The notes under the pieces were generated by a model. The model was not told the origin of the DNA, ran no database searches, and saw only the letters and a list, made by a program, of their open reading frames with translations. A DNA stretch of 64,000 nucleotides from an uncultured Halomonas sp. (GTDB lineage Bacteria > Pseudomonadota > Gammaproteobacteria > Pseudomonadales > Halomonadaceae): positions 206,012 to 270,011 of the forward strand of contig NZ_CANMTQ010000006.1 of the NCBI RefSeq assembly GCF_947500835.1, written 5' to 3'. A program made the translations under genes and the position numbers. Each line of letters opens with the position of its first letter. Position 1 is the stretch's first letter. Positions 26,185 through 35,935 of this stretch are shown here, piece after piece.

Positions 26185-27615
26185 TTAGCGCTCGCGGTCG
26201 AGGATCGTTTCGATCATCGCCGTGGTGGAAACACCGTCCTCGAAATCCAGCACCCGCACTTCGCCGCCATTGGCGATGACCGCCTCACCCCCAGCGATCG
26301 CCTCGGGTAAATAGTCGCCACCCTTGACCAGGATGTCCGGCAGTAGCGCTTCAATCAGCCGCGCCGGCGTATCCTCGCTGAAGGCGACTACCCAGTCCAC
26401 TGCTCCTAGGCCGCTGAGCACCTGCATACGACGCTTGAGCGGGTTGATCGGCCGGCGCGGACCCTTTAACCGTGCAATGGAAGCATCGTCGTTGACCGCC
26501 ACGATAAGACGGTCGCCGAGCCGGCGCGCCTGTTCCAGGTAAGCCACGTGACCCGCATGCAGAATATCGAAACAGCCGTTGGTCATGACCACCCGTTCGC
26601 CGCGAATCTGGGCGGCCTTGACTGCCTCGACCAGCATCGGCTCCTCGATCAGGCCGAATTCCGCCAGTTTATCGCCATGCAATGCGGTATACAGCTCCGC
26701 TACCGAGAGGGTTGCGGTGCCCGGCTTGGCCACTACCAGACCCGCGGCCAGATTGGCCAGGGTCATCGCCTCGGGATAGCCGTGTCCCGATGCCAGGGCC
26801 AATCCCAGCACACCGATCACCGTGTCCCCGGCGCCGGTGACGTCGAAGACTTCCCGGGCGTGGGTGGGCAGATGTAGCGGCGAGGCATCCTTGCGAATCA
26901 AGGTCATGCCCTTCTCACTGCGCGTGATCAATACCGCCTCGAGGGCCAGTTCATGACGTAGACGCTCGCCCTTTTCAGCTAATTCCGTGTCGTTGCGGCA
27001 AGGCCCGACCACGGTCTCGAATTCCGCGAAGTTGGGAGTGATGACACTCGCGCCGCGGTAACGCCGGAAATCGCTACCCTTGGGATCCACCAGCACCCGC
27101 TTGCCGCTTTCGCGAACCAGCGCGATCAGCTCTTCGATGCGGTTGAGAGTGCCCTTGCCATAGTCCGAGAGAATGACCAGGTCCGTTTCCGGCAACGATG
27201 CCTCGACCCGCTCGAGCAGCTCTTTCGTGTCGACCCCGGCCACGTCTTCTTCGAAATCAAGACGAATCAATTGCTGATTGCGACTCATGATGCGTAGCTT
27301 TGTGATCGTGGGTATCACCGCGCTGCGCTGAAAGTGAACGCTTACTTCCGCATCTTCCAATCGAGCGGCAAGCAGACCTGCATTGCTATCGTCTCCCACC
27401 AGACCCGCCAGTGACGCATGACCGCCCAGAGAGGCGATATTGAGCGCCACGTTGGCAGCGCCGCCAGGACGATCTTCGGCCTCCCCGACCCGGACTACCG
27501 GCACCGGCGCCTCGGGAGAGATACGCGAGGTACCACCATGCCAATAGCGATCGAGCATGACATCGCCCACGACCAGTACCCTAGCGCGTTCCAGAGCAGT
27601 CAGATCAAATTTCAT
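26185..27615 (-). CDS. hldE: Bifunctional heptose 7-phosphate kinase / heptose 1-phosphate adenylyltransferase
   Basis: Makes ADP-D-glycero-beta-D-manno-heptose for the LPS inner core. The 476 residues comprise an N-terminal ribokinase-like domain ([45 protein letters not shown]) and a C-terminal cytidylyltransferase-like domain (about 340-476; [30 protein letters not shown]). Translation starts at the ATG at 27615, or at 27618 directly before it; a longer frame reaching 27675 lies inside the preceding heptosyltransferase. The first 11 bases overlap that gene. Confidence 0.96.
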   Translation of the reverse strand: MKFDLTALERARVLVVGDVMLDRYWHGGTSRISPEAPVPVVRVGEAEDRPGGAANVALNIASLGGHASLAGLVGDDSNAGLLAARLEDAEVSVHFQRSAVIPTITKLRIMSRNQQLIRLDFEEDVAGVDTKELLERVEASLPETDLVILSDYGKGTLNRIEELIALVRESGKRVLVDPKGSDFRRYRGASVITPNFAEFETVVGPCRNDTELAEKGERLRHELALEAVLITRSEKGMTLIRKDASPLHLPTHAREVFDVTGAGDTVIGVLGLALASGHGYPEAMTLANLAAGLVVAKPGTATLSVAELYTALHGDKLAEFGLIEEPMLVEAVKAAQIRGERVVMTNGCFDILHAGHVAYLEQARRLGDRLIVAVNDDASIARLKGPRRPINPLKRRMQVLSGLGAVDWVVAFSEDTPARLIEALLPDILVKGGDYLPEAIAGGEAVIANGGEVRVLDFEDGVSTTAMIETILDRER

Positions 27616-28711
27616 CATGAGACTCCACGGTAGTGGCACTCGGGTACGTTTGAAGCAGCACATCAAGACGTTCAATAACGTCGCTTGCCTGGATCAAGCC
27701 CATCGCATCCGGATGACGGACGCGATCGCCCCAATTGATCTCATCGAGCTGCTTGTGCATGTAGGTGCGTACCGCTTCAGGGTAGCGATTGACGACGTAA
27801 TCCTGCCAGCAGTAGGGGGCCGCACGCTCTGGATTGGTAGTGGCGTAAAGTCCTACCGTGGGGGTGCCCAGGGCATTGGCCATGTGTACCGGTCCTGAAT
27901 CCGGCGCCACTACCGCTCGGGCGTTGTCGATCAACGCCAATAGACCCTTGAGCGAGGTCTTGCCCATGGTATCGGTGATCGCCTCGCTTACGGTGAGGGC
28001 TCGAATGCGCTCGCTCATTTCCCGCTCCTGGGAACTGCCTCCGCCGCTGAGCAAGGTCTTGAGCCCATGCTGCGTCCATAGATGCTCTATGACGATGGCA
28101 TAGCCCTGGGCGGACCAGTTGCGAAAGTTGCGCAGGCGCGGATTGGCACAAGGGCTCATCAGAACATAAGGCGCCTCACCGCTCAGACGCAGCGCCTCGG
28201 CATAAGCGGCTTCAGGTATCGGCAGATCCCACTCAAGGCGCTCGGTATTGATTGGATCGACCCCCAAGGCGCGGGCAAAGTCCATAAAGGACTCGAGTAC
28301 ATGGGCCCGGGGATGCGGCGCCAGCTGTCGATGGGTAAACCGCCGCTGCCAGTCCTTGGAGCGCGCCTTGTCGTACCCGATACGTACATCCGCCTTGAGC
28401 CCCAGGGAGAGTACGCTGGCCCGCAGCGCCTGCTGCATGTGCAGCAGCACATCGAAGCGGGTGTCAGAAAGTTCGTGCCAGAGTTTTCGCATACCGGCAA
28501 GACCACTGGCCTTGTCGTACATGACAAGCTCGACCCCGGACAGGCCAGAAAGTAGACTATGCTCCCCCTTGCCGAGGACCCAGGTTATACGCGCGGACGG
28601 CCATTGCCGCTGCAACGCGCGCACGGTAGGAACCAGATTGCAGACATCGCCCAGCGCGGAGAGTCGCAGCACGCAGATATGTGCGGGGCGGGCGGGCAGA
28701 GGATGCTTCAT
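27605..28711 (-). CDS. Heptosyltransferase family (GT9) LPS core enzyme
   Basis: Glycosyltransferase of the WaaC/WaaF/WaaQ family, probably transferring heptose or a related sugar to the LPS core. The 368 residues start [23 protein letters not shown], with an acceptor-side N-terminal domain, and have the donor-site blocks [18 protein letters not shown] and [34 protein letters not shown]. WaaF is separately present at 34901, so this is a different member (heptosyltransferase I or III/IV type). The ATG at 28711 shares bases with the divergent kdkA start codon. The next upstream in-frame ATG (28747) would extend into kdkA. Confidence 0.85.
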   Translation of the reverse strand: MKHPLPARPAHICVLRLSALGDVCNLVPTVRALQRQWPSARITWVLGKGEHSLLSGLSGVELVMYDKASGLAGMRKLWHELSDTRFDVLLHMQQALRASVLSLGLKADVRIGYDKARSKDWQRRFTHRQLAPHPRAHVLESFMDFARALGVDPINTERLEWDLPIPEAAYAEALRLSGEAPYVLMSPCANPRLRNFRNWSAQGYAIVIEHLWTQHGLKTLLSGGGSSQEREMSERIRALTVSEAITDTMGKTSLKGLLALIDNARAVVAPDSGPVHMANALGTPTVGLYATTNPERAAPYCWQDYVVNRYPEAVRTYMHKQLDEINWGDRVRHPDAMGLIQASDVIERLDVLLQTYPSATTVESHDEI

Positions 28712-29474
28712 GCGCTTGGCGACACTCCAGTTTGAAAAAGAATTCATCTTATACGATGCGGGCATTCTATGGGACGCAGCTGCCACGTCACAAATCGTGT
28801 CCACGCGCCCACTATCCAAGGCACCGAAGCCGTCACCGGAGCCGGCCTGGTTCAGCGCCGATTTCTGGCAGGCTCGGGGGGCGGTGGTCGGCCAGGCCCC
28901 GGGGCGCGGCACCAGCCTGTTCGTCGATGCCTCAAGCATCGTCAGCGACCAGCAATGGGTACTGCGCAAGTATCATCGTGGTGGTCTGGTGGCAAAGGTA
29001 AACGCTTCTCGGTATCTCTGGCTCGGACTCGAGCGTACCCGCGCCTTTCGCGAATTTCGTCTGACGGCGTTATTGAAAGGGAAAGGACTTCCCGTTGCCC
29101 AGCCGGTCGCTGCCATGGTGCATCATCTTGGCGCAACCTATGAGGCCGCCCTGATAACAAGGCGTCTCGAAGGCGCCCAGGCGTTGGCAGACCTGCTGCC
29201 TAAGGCGGATGACGCCTTGCTCGTGCGAGTCGGCAAGACCATCCAGCGCTTTCATCACGCCGGGCTCGACCATGTGGATCTGAATGCCCGCAACTTGCTC
29301 ATCACCCCGGACGAGCAAGTGTGGATGATCGATCTGGATCGCTGCCGCTTGCGAAGTCCCGGCCGCTGGCAGCAGGCGAATCTACACCGCCTTGTACGTT
29401 CGCTGAGGAAATTTTCACCCCAGGACACTGCTCGCCATTGGCAGGCGCTATTGCAGGGTTATCATCAATCGTGA
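28710..29474 (+). CDS. kdkA: 3-deoxy-D-manno-octulosonic acid kinase (KdkA-like)
   Basis: Phosphorylates the single Kdo residue of the LPS inner core, as in Haemophilus and Vibrio. The 254 residues match the KdkA pattern: FSADFWQARGAVVGQAPGRGTSLFV, RKYHRGGLVAKV, SRYLWLGLERTRAFREF, and a kinase-like catalytic centre HVDLNARNLLI followed by MIDLDRCRL. The ATG at 28710 keeps the family N-terminus (LQFEKEFILYD); the reverse-strand heptosyltransferase starts on the same four bases, CATG. It is the first gene of a forward envelope unit. Its stop overlaps a possible GTG start of the next gene. Confidence 0.88.
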   Translation: MRLATLQFEKEFILYDAGILWDAAATSQIVSTRPLSKAPKPSPEPAWFSADFWQARGAVVGQAPGRGTSLFVDASSIVSDQQWVLRKYHRGGLVAKVNASRYLWLGLERTRAFREFRLTALLKGKGLPVAQPVAAMVHHLGATYEAALITRRLEGAQALADLLPKADDALLVRVGKTIQRFHHAGLDHVDLNARNLLITPDEQVWMIDLDRCRLRSPGRWQQANLHRLVRSLRKFSPQDTARHWQALLQGYHQS

Positions 29475-29491
29475 CGAGTAAATCTTCTTTC

Positions 29492-31345
29492 ATGCCTCAA
29501 CTTAATTATTTTCCCGCTCGGCAGCGCCTGCGTGCAAGCCTTGCCTTTGCACTGGTCAACCTGGTGCTGGTCTGGCTCATCGCCCTGCGCTATACCCCGT
29601 ATCTGGAAGTGCCCGAAAATGTGCTGGGCATCAGCTATCTAGTTCTGACCTGGGCGGGGCATTTTGCGCTGCTTACGCTCATGGCCTGGCTCCCTCTTGG
29701 CCTGTTGGCGCTTGTACTACCCCGGCGCATACTCTGGCTGCCTGCGGCACTGCTGGCCTCGGCGGGGCTATGGCTGCTCCTGCTCGATACCGGGGTCTAC
29801 GCGCAGTATCGCTTCCATATCAACAATTTCATGGTCTCGTTGTTTCTGGACGACAAGAACGGCGACATCTTCAGCTTCAGTCTTTCTACCTGGCTGGTTG
29901 TTGGCGGTATCGCCTTGGCGCTATTGCTCGTCGAAGCCTGGCTTGCTGCCAAGCTGTTTGCCTCTCCTGGCGTTCAGCGCCTGCCATTATGGCGAGGGGT
30001 CGCAGTACTGATGGTGGCGATGGTGGCCAGCCATCTCATTCATATCGTCGCCGACGCACGCTATCGCCAGAGCGTGACTCAGCAGGTGGGCATATTCCCT
30101 CTACTGTTTCCCGCCACCGCCAAGGACTTCATGGAAAAGCAGGGATGGCTCGATCCACGCGCTGCGCGAGCGCAGCAGTTCGATCTTGGCAAACAAGCCG
30201 CCGATACCCTGAACTGGCCAAAGAACCCACTCAACTGCTCGTCACCGGCAAATCAGCCGAACCTGCTGTTCATCGTCCTCGATTCCTGGCGCCAGGACGA
30301 ATACGGCCCGGAGAACACCCCGGCGATGCATGCCGCACTGGCGGATGAAGGCCGGCAATACATGAATCATTTCAGCGGTGGCAACGCCACTCGTAATGGC
30401 ATCATGAGTCTGTTCTATGGGTTGACCGGTAATTACTACCGTATGCTGCAGGATACCCAGACACCGCCGCTGCTGATTACGCAACTTCAGAAGCAGGGCT
30501 ACGAGATGGGCATCTTCAGTGCCGCCAGCCTGAACAGCGTCGGCTTCGACCGTTCGGTATTCGCCTCGATTCCCGAACTGCGCCCCGCTGCCCCGGGGGA
30601 TACAGCGTTTGTTCGGGATCGCAATATGACCAGGGCATGGCTCGAGTGGCAGGCAGAACGCGAAAATGACAAGACTCCCTGGTTCAGTCTGTTGTTCTAT
30701 GATGCGCCCCACGGTTACGAGATACCGGAAGACATGAAACGTCCTTTCGAACCCTCGGCTGACTCAATGGATTATCTGAAGCTTGGTCCTGAAGCGGACC
30801 CTGAGCCGATCCGTAACCTGCACCGTAACGCCGCCTATTTCGACGATCAGCTGATTGCCAAGGTCATCGAGAGCCTCAAGGAGAGCGGCGAATGGGATAA
30901 CACCGTGCTGGTCGTGACCAGCGACCACGGTCAATCCTTCAATGACTTCGGACAGAACTACTGGGGACACAATAGCCACTTCGCACCGCCCCAGACCAAG
31001 GTGCCAATGATCCTTCGCGGCCCGGGTATTCCTGCGGGCGAACACAGTGGCACCACCAGCCACCTGGATCTGGCGCCGACCCTGATGCGCCATGTGCTGG
31101 GTTGCACCAACCCCAGCGGCGATTACAGTCATGGGGACGACCTGCTCGATCCATCTCTCGACCATGACTGGGTGGCTGCAAGCAGCTATCTCGATCTTGC
31201 CATCATCGAGGAGGATCGCATCACGGTCATCGACGGCGCCGGCGGCTGGGAGGTAGTGGATCACCGGATGACAACTCAAGAAAAAGCGATCTCCCCGGTC
31301 GTGTTCCAGGCCATACAGGCGCTAAAACAATTTTATCCGCAGTGA
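29492..31345 (+). CDS. lapC: YejM/PbgA/LapC-like inner-membrane sulfatase-fold protein
   Basis: In E. coli the homologue senses periplasmic-leaflet LPS and protects LpxC from LapB/FtsH proteolysis. The 617 residues have an N-terminal block of five membrane segments (residues 15-215, DUF3413-like) and a periplasmic alkaline-phosphatase-fold domain. Unlike E. coli YejM, as I remember it, the domain keeps catalytic-looking residues: Asp264 (FIVLDSW), Thr300 (GGNATRNG), Asp478-His479 (TSDHGQ) and His493/His496 (GHNSHF). The ATG at 29492 is chosen. A GTG at 29471 overlapping the kdkA stop would add 7 residues and make the genes translationally coupled. Confidence 0.85.
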   Translation: MPQLNYFPARQRLRASLAFALVNLVLVWLIALRYTPYLEVPENVLGISYLVLTWAGHFALLTLMAWLPLGLLALVLPRRILWLPAALLASAGLWLLLLDTGVYAQYRFHINNFMVSLFLDDKNGDIFSFSLSTWLVVGGIALALLLVEAWLAAKLFASPGVQRLPLWRGVAVLMVAMVASHLIHIVADARYRQSVTQQVGIFPLLFPATAKDFMEKQGWLDPRAARAQQFDLGKQAADTLNWPKNPLNCSSPANQPNLLFIVLDSWRQDEYGPENTPAMHAALADEGRQYMNHFSGGNATRNGIMSLFYGLTGNYYRMLQDTQTPPLLITQLQKQGYEMGIFSAASLNSVGFDRSVFASIPELRPAAPGDTAFVRDRNMTRAWLEWQAERENDKTPWFSLLFYDAPHGYEIPEDMKRPFEPSADSMDYLKLGPEADPEPIRNLHRNAAYFDDQLIAKVIESLKESGEWDNTVLVVTSDHGQSFNDFGQNYWGHNSHFAPPQTKVPMILRGPGIPAGEHSGTTSHLDLAPTLMRHVLGCTNPSGDYSHGDDLLDPSLDHDWVAASSYLDLAIIEEDRITVIDGAGGWEVVDHRMTTQEKAISPVVFQAIQALKQFYPQ

Positions 31346-31361
31346 ATCGAACAGGAGACTC

Positions 31362-32150
31362 ATGGCCACTATCACCGGCGTCGTCATTACCTTGAACGAG
31401 GCGGTCAACATAGAGGCCTGCCTGGCTTCCTTGGCCAACGTCTGTGACGAGCTGATCGTCGTCGACTCCGGCTCGACGGACGCCACCTGCCGACTCGCCG
31501 AACAGGCAGGCGCCCGGGTGATCAAGCAGCCTTACCTGGGGGACGGGCCGCAGAAAAATGTCGGACCGGCCCAGGCCAGCAACCGCTGGGTACTCTCTCT
31601 GGATGCGGATGAGCGGCTGACCGATGAGGCCATCGAGGCGATCAGAGGGCTTGAGCTGGACAATGGCGAACAGGAAGCGTTCGCCTTGAGACGGCGCAAC
31701 CATCTAGGCTCGCGCTGGATCAAGACCTGTGGCTGGTACCCGGACTACTGCGTGCGACTGTTCGATCGGGAGCGCACGGCATTTTCCGACAGCCGACAGC
31801 ACGCTTCGATTTCCGCGACCAAGGTGATTCGTCTGGATGCGGATATCGACCACTACTCCTTCGCCAATCTCGGTGAGCTGTTCACCAAGGCAAGCGGGCG
31901 TTTTTCCAGCCGTGCCGCCAAGATCATGTACCTCAAGGGCAAGAAGGCCAACGCCTTTTCACCCTTCGTGCACGGGGCCAACGCCTTTGTGCGCAAGTAT
32001 GTCTTCCAGCGGGGCTTCAGCTCGGGTCTCGATGGCATGTCCGTGGCACTTTCCGCCGCGGTGAATGCCTATCTGAAATATGCCAAGCTGCTGGAACTGC
32101 GGCGTGATTCCCAGGTACGCGACGCGGAGGATTTCGATCGAATATGGTAG
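31362..32150 (+). CDS. Glycosyltransferase family 2, WaaE/KdtX-like
   Basis: Transfers a hexose (glucose in Klebsiella/Serratia WaaE) to the LPS inner core. The 262 residues show a GT-A fold with VVITLNEAVNIEACLASL, VVDSGSTDATCRLAE, the DXD-containing VLSLDADERLTDEA, and WYPDYCVRLFDRERTAFSD. A C-terminal amphipathic/hydrophobic part probably docks on the membrane. Acceptor and sugar cannot be assigned from the sequence. The ATG starts 16 bases after lapC and the stop overlaps the next gene by 7 bases. Confidence 0.85.
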   Translation: MATITGVVITLNEAVNIEACLASLANVCDELIVVDSGSTDATCRLAEQAGARVIKQPYLGDGPQKNVGPAQASNRWVLSLDADERLTDEAIEAIRGLELDNGEQEAFALRRRNHLGSRWIKTCGWYPDYCVRLFDRERTAFSDSRQHASISATKVIRLDADIDHYSFANLGELFTKASGRFSSRAAKIMYLKGKKANAFSPFVHGANAFVRKYVFQRGFSSGLDGMSVALSAAVNAYLKYAKLLELRRDSQVRDAEDFDRIW

Positions 32151-33202
32151 CGAGTGGATCATCGACGCTGCACATTCGCCACGTCAATCTAGCCCGAGGC
32201 TTCCGCGGGGGCGAGCGTCAGACCGAGCTATTGATACGAGCATTGGCCGAGCGAGGCATTCAGCAGAGCCTGGTATGTCGCAGCGACTCTCCGCTGCGCA
32301 AGGAACTTGCGGATCTCGATATCGCCTTGATTGCCGCCAATCATCAGCTGGCAGGCCATTTTACCGGCAGACGCGGGGATCTGGTGCACGCCCACGAAGC
32401 CAAGGCGGTGCATTGGGCCTATCTGCACCACTGCCTGCGGGGCACGCCTTATCTGCTCACCCGGCGGGTACCGCAGCCGGTCAAGGACAAGTCCCTCAAT
32501 CGCCGCACCTATCGCGCTGCCGCCTCTCGGGTCGCTATTTCCTCGGTGATCGAGAGCCACTTGTGTGCGCGCGGCTGGGGTTCGGTCACGCGCGTTCCCA
32601 GCGCCCTGGCGCAGCTTCCCAGCGATCCGGACCGGGTCGAAGCGCTGCGAGAGCGCTTCAAGGGGCGGCGAATCGTGGGCCACATCGGCGCCCTGGTGGA
32701 TCGGCACAAGGGCCAACGTCTGTTGATCGACGCCGCCCGACGGCTGCGTGCCAGTCATCCCGATGTGCTCTTTCTATGTCTGGGCCAGGGTGAGGACGAG
32801 ACGGTATTGAAGCGCGAGAGCGTCGATCTCGACAACCTGATCTGGGAAGGCTTTCATGACAATGTCGGCGATTATCTGCAGGTGATGGATCTGTTTGCCT
32901 TCCCCTCGCGTAACGAAGGGTTGGGGTCGATCCTGCTGGACGTCATGGATCATGGCGTTCCCATCGTTGCCGCGGAGGTGGACGGCATTCCTGATATCGT
33001 GATCCATGAACAAAGCGGCTTGCTGGTTCCCGCCGAGGATGGCAAGGCGTTGGCAGAAGGGATCGCGCGACTGCTCGACAACCCTGATCTTGGTGAACAG
33101 CTTGCTCAGAATGCGCGACAACGTCTCGATGGATTTACCCCTGACGCCATGGCGAACGCCTATCTAGCCCTTTATCGGCGTATTTGTCAGGATAATATCT
33201 GA
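32144..33202 (+). CDS. Glycosyltransferase family 4 (GT-B), LPS core type
   Basis: 352-residue retaining glycosyltransferase with an N-terminal acceptor domain (ARGFRGGERQTELLIRALAERG) and a C-terminal donor domain carrying GHIGALVDRHKGQRLLIDA, then the EX7E-type motif PSRNEGLGSILLDVMDHGVPIVAAEVDGIPD. It overlaps the preceding GT2 gene (ATGGTAG) and so belongs to the same transcript. The donor sugar is unknown; by position it extends the LPS core after the WaaE-like enzyme. Confidence 0.87.
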   Translation: MVASGSSTLHIRHVNLARGFRGGERQTELLIRALAERGIQQSLVCRSDSPLRKELADLDIALIAANHQLAGHFTGRRGDLVHAHEAKAVHWAYLHHCLRGTPYLLTRRVPQPVKDKSLNRRTYRAAASRVAISSVIESHLCARGWGSVTRVPSALAQLPSDPDRVEALRERFKGRRIVGHIGALVDRHKGQRLLIDAARRLRASHPDVLFLCLGQGEDETVLKRESVDLDNLIWEGFHDNVGDYLQVMDLFAFPSRNEGLGSILLDVMDHGVPIVAAEVDGIPDIVIHEQSGLLVPAEDGKALAEGIARLLDNPDLGEQLAQNARQRLDGFTPDAMANAYLALYRRICQDNI

Positions 33203-33285
33203 CGTTCATAGCTCCCAAAGAGATGACAGACAATCTCTGATCAGGCTTGTTAAGCTTCGCATATCTGCGAAAGGACTCAACGGCA

Positions 33286-34872
33286 ATGCCGACTCGTACT
33301 TCTCTTGTTCGCTGGCTGGCGCTCAGCTTTCTCGGACTGTGTCTGGGCTACGCCATTACCACCGTACTGGCCCTTACCCATTTTCTGATCCTGCCGGTTC
33401 TGGCTGCTTGGCTGGTACTGGCCTGGGGATTTCGTTGGGGCGCAACTTCCCATCTGCGACCGCCGGTCAAGGCCTGGCCCTGGTGCCTACTGCCCTTGGC
33501 GCTCTGGTGGCTGGCAATCTATGTGACCGATAGCTATGGCCGGGTGGATATGGGCGCCATCCTGTTCCATTTCCAGGCCGGCGTTGCCGAGCATGGCGGC
33601 ACCGGTCGCATTTTGATTGCCATCCTGCACACCCTGGCGGGTGTACTGCTGCTGATCGCCTTTACCTGGCTGGTACGGGTCGATCATCGCTGGCGACTAC
33701 TCGAACGAATCCTGATGCTGTTTCTGTTAGCGCTTAACCCCCTGCTTTTCGGATTCTCCCGGCAGGGGGTCGCCATCGTGGCAGAGGACGGCGCCTGGCT
33801 CGACAGGCGCTATATTCCCCCCGCCATCGAGGCATCTCCCGAGTCGCCGCCCAATCTGATCATCCTTTATCTGGAAAGCATCGAAGGCACCTATGCGGAT
33901 GCAACACGCTTTGGTGATGTTTATGATGATCTGAACGTGCTGGGCAAGCGGGGTCTGGTATTCAAGGGGGTACGTCAGAGCGAGAATACCGGCTGGACCA
34001 TGGCGGGCATGATCGCAAGCCAATGCGGGACACCACTGATGCCTGCCGGACTGATCCACGACCACCAGTTCGAACCGCTCAAGCATGTACTGCCTGGAGT
34101 GAACTGTTTGGGAGACCTACTCTCGGCCCAGGGTTATCGCCAGCTGTACATGGCCGGTGCGAGCCTTGAATTCGCGGGCAAGGGGCTGTTCTACGAGGGG
34201 CATGGCTTCGATAAGGCGCTTGGGCGTCATCAGCTCGAGCCGCGTCTGGATGACCCTGCCTATCTCAATAGCTGGGGGCTCAACGATGACTCCCTGCTCG
34301 ACATGGCCGTGGCAGAAGTGAGTAAACTAGCCCAACAACCCGGCCCGTTCACCTTCGTCACCCTGACCTTGTCAGGCCATCCTCCTTATGGCTATCCCGC
34401 CAGGAGCTGCCTTGAGCGCCAGGGGGAATTCGACGGTGTGGATATTCTTTATTCGGTGAAGTGCAGCGCCTGGCTGGCACGCAGATTCATCGAGCAACTT
34501 GAGTCCCGGGGGCTGCTCGAGAACACCTTGGTCATGGTGGCGAGCGATCATCTGTCGATGAAGAATTCCGCCTGGCTACAGCTGATAGAGGGTCCGCGAG
34601 AGAACACCTTGATCATGTTCGGCAATGACCTGCCAAAGAAAGTGATCCATCGCGAGGCCACCACCATGGATATTCTGCCCACCCTGCTCGAAGCCATGGG
34701 CTTCACCATTCCGTCTCATCGCGCGGGACTCGGTGCGTCCTTGCTTTCGCCGGCCCAGACCCTGGTGGAACGTCACGGTCTGGAGGACCTCAATACCCGT
34801 ATGCTGGAAGAACGCGAGTTACAACTCAGGCTATGGCAAGAAATTCAGGACAAGCCTGCCCCAGAAGGCTGA
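33286..34872 (+). CDS. OpgB/LtaS-type phosphoglycerol transferase (sulfatase fold)
   Basis: Inner-membrane enzyme that probably transfers phosphoglycerol from phosphatidylglycerol to a periplasmic glycan (osmoregulated glucan or LPS core). The 528 residues have four N-terminal membrane spans, then an alkaline-phosphatase-fold domain with metal ligand Glu in IILYLESIEG, nucleophile Thr235 in ENTGWTMAGMIASQCGTPL (nearly identical to OpgB as I remember it), and VMVASDHLSM. AAGGA precedes the ATG at 33286. No glucan synthase genes (opgG/opgH) are adjacent, so LPS or another envelope glycan is a plausible acceptor. Confidence 0.82.
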   Translation: MPTRTSLVRWLALSFLGLCLGYAITTVLALTHFLILPVLAAWLVLAWGFRWGATSHLRPPVKAWPWCLLPLALWWLAIYVTDSYGRVDMGAILFHFQAGVAEHGGTGRILIAILHTLAGVLLLIAFTWLVRVDHRWRLLERILMLFLLALNPLLFGFSRQGVAIVAEDGAWLDRRYIPPAIEASPESPPNLIILYLESIEGTYADATRFGDVYDDLNVLGKRGLVFKGVRQSENTGWTMAGMIASQCGTPLMPAGLIHDHQFEPLKHVLPGVNCLGDLLSAQGYRQLYMAGASLEFAGKGLFYEGHGFDKALGRHQLEPRLDDPAYLNSWGLNDDSLLDMAVAEVSKLAQQPGPFTFVTLTLSGHPPYGYPARSCLERQGEFDGVDILYSVKCSAWLARRFIEQLESRGLLENTLVMVASDHLSMKNSAWLQLIEGPRENTLIMFGNDLPKKVIHREATTMDILPTLLEAMGFTIPSHRAGLGASLLSPAQTLVERHGLEDLNTRMLEERELQLRLWQEIQDKPAPEG

Positions 34873-34900
34873 ACAGGCCCTCCCATACCCTTAATGCTTC

Positions 34901-35935
34901 CTACGATGCCTCATTCAGCTCGATCGCCCGTAGCAGACGCTCCGGTGCAATCAGCTGTAGGCAATGGGTATGTCCCAGCGGGCACTCGCGTTTGAAACAG
35001 GGCGAGCAGGTGAGCGCCAGGGTATGAATGCTGGCATTGCCCGTCAGCGGCGGCGTATAGCGCGGTGTGGAGGAGCCATAGACCGCCTGCACATGAGTAC
35101 CTACCGCTGCCGCCACATGCATCAATCCTGAGTCGTTGGTCACTACCTGACGGCAGTCCGCGAGCAGGTCCACCGCATCCACCAGCTGCGTCTTGCCGCA
35201 AAGATTGTAAGCGTGGGCCAGATCGGCGGTAATGGTCTCCCCAGCTGCAACATCCTTGGGGCCGCCCAGCACTCGAATCGCATAGCCGTCGCTCACCAAC
35301 TGCTGTGCCAAGCGTCGAAAATGCGCAAGCGGCCATTGCTTTGCGGGGCCGTATTCCGCCCCAGGCATCATGCCGATGGCGGGCCGTTCGCCTAGAGCAT
35401 GGGTTGACTTCAGCATCGCCAGATTGGCCCTGTCCGTCTCGAGATGGGGCGTCGGAATGGTAAAATCACTCTGTTGTGCCTCTGCCTCCGGCAGCCCCAG
35501 GGACACGAAACGTTTGACGGTTTGATCGAGCACCGTCTTGTCCAGTTTGCGACGCTCCGTAAGCAGCACCAGGCGCTGCTCCCCGACAAAGCCGGTGCGC
35601 TTGGGTATGTGCGCCAGAAAAGGCACCAGCGCCGACTTCCAGGAACGTGGCAGTACGATGGCGCGATCGAAGCGCCCCTTGAGGCTGCGAGCGACCTGAC
35701 GCCGAACGCTCAAGCCGAATTGCCCGTGCTTGACGTCCAGGGCAATCGCCTCATCCACTTCCGCCATGCGCGCCAGAATCGGCTGTGACCAGGCCGGAGC
35801 CAGCACCCCGATGTGGCAAAAGGGATGACGGCTCTTGAGCGTCTTGAACAGGCTCTGGGCCATGACCATATCGCCGACCCAGGAAGGCCCTACCACCAGA
35901 ATACGCTCGCCCTTGGGCTGATTCGAATCAATCAT
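34901..35935 (-). CDS. waaF: ADP-heptose:LPS heptosyltransferase II
   Basis: Adds the second L-glycero-D-manno-heptose to the LPS inner core. The 344 residues carry the WaaF sequence [89 protein letters not shown] and the C-terminal [13 protein letters not shown]. The start overlaps the stop of hldD by 8 bases, giving an hldD-waaF operon that pairs donor synthesis with transfer. Confidence 0.95.
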   Translation of the reverse strand: MIDSNQPKGERILVVGPSWVGDMVMAQSLFKTLKSRHPFCHIGVLAPAWSQPILARMAEVDEAIALDVKHGQFGLSVRRQVARSLKGRFDRAIVLPRSWKSALVPFLAHIPKRTGFVGEQRLVLLTERRKLDKTVLDQTVKRFVSLGLPEAEAQQSDFTIPTPHLETDRANLAMLKSTHALGERPAIGMMPGAEYGPAKQWPLAHFRRLAQQLVSDGYAIRVLGGPKDVAAGETITADLAHAYNLCGKTQLVDAVDLLADCRQVVTNDSGLMHVAAAVGTHVQAVYGSSTPRYTPPLTGNASIHTLALTCSPCFKRECPLGHTHCLQLIAPERLLRAIELNEAS

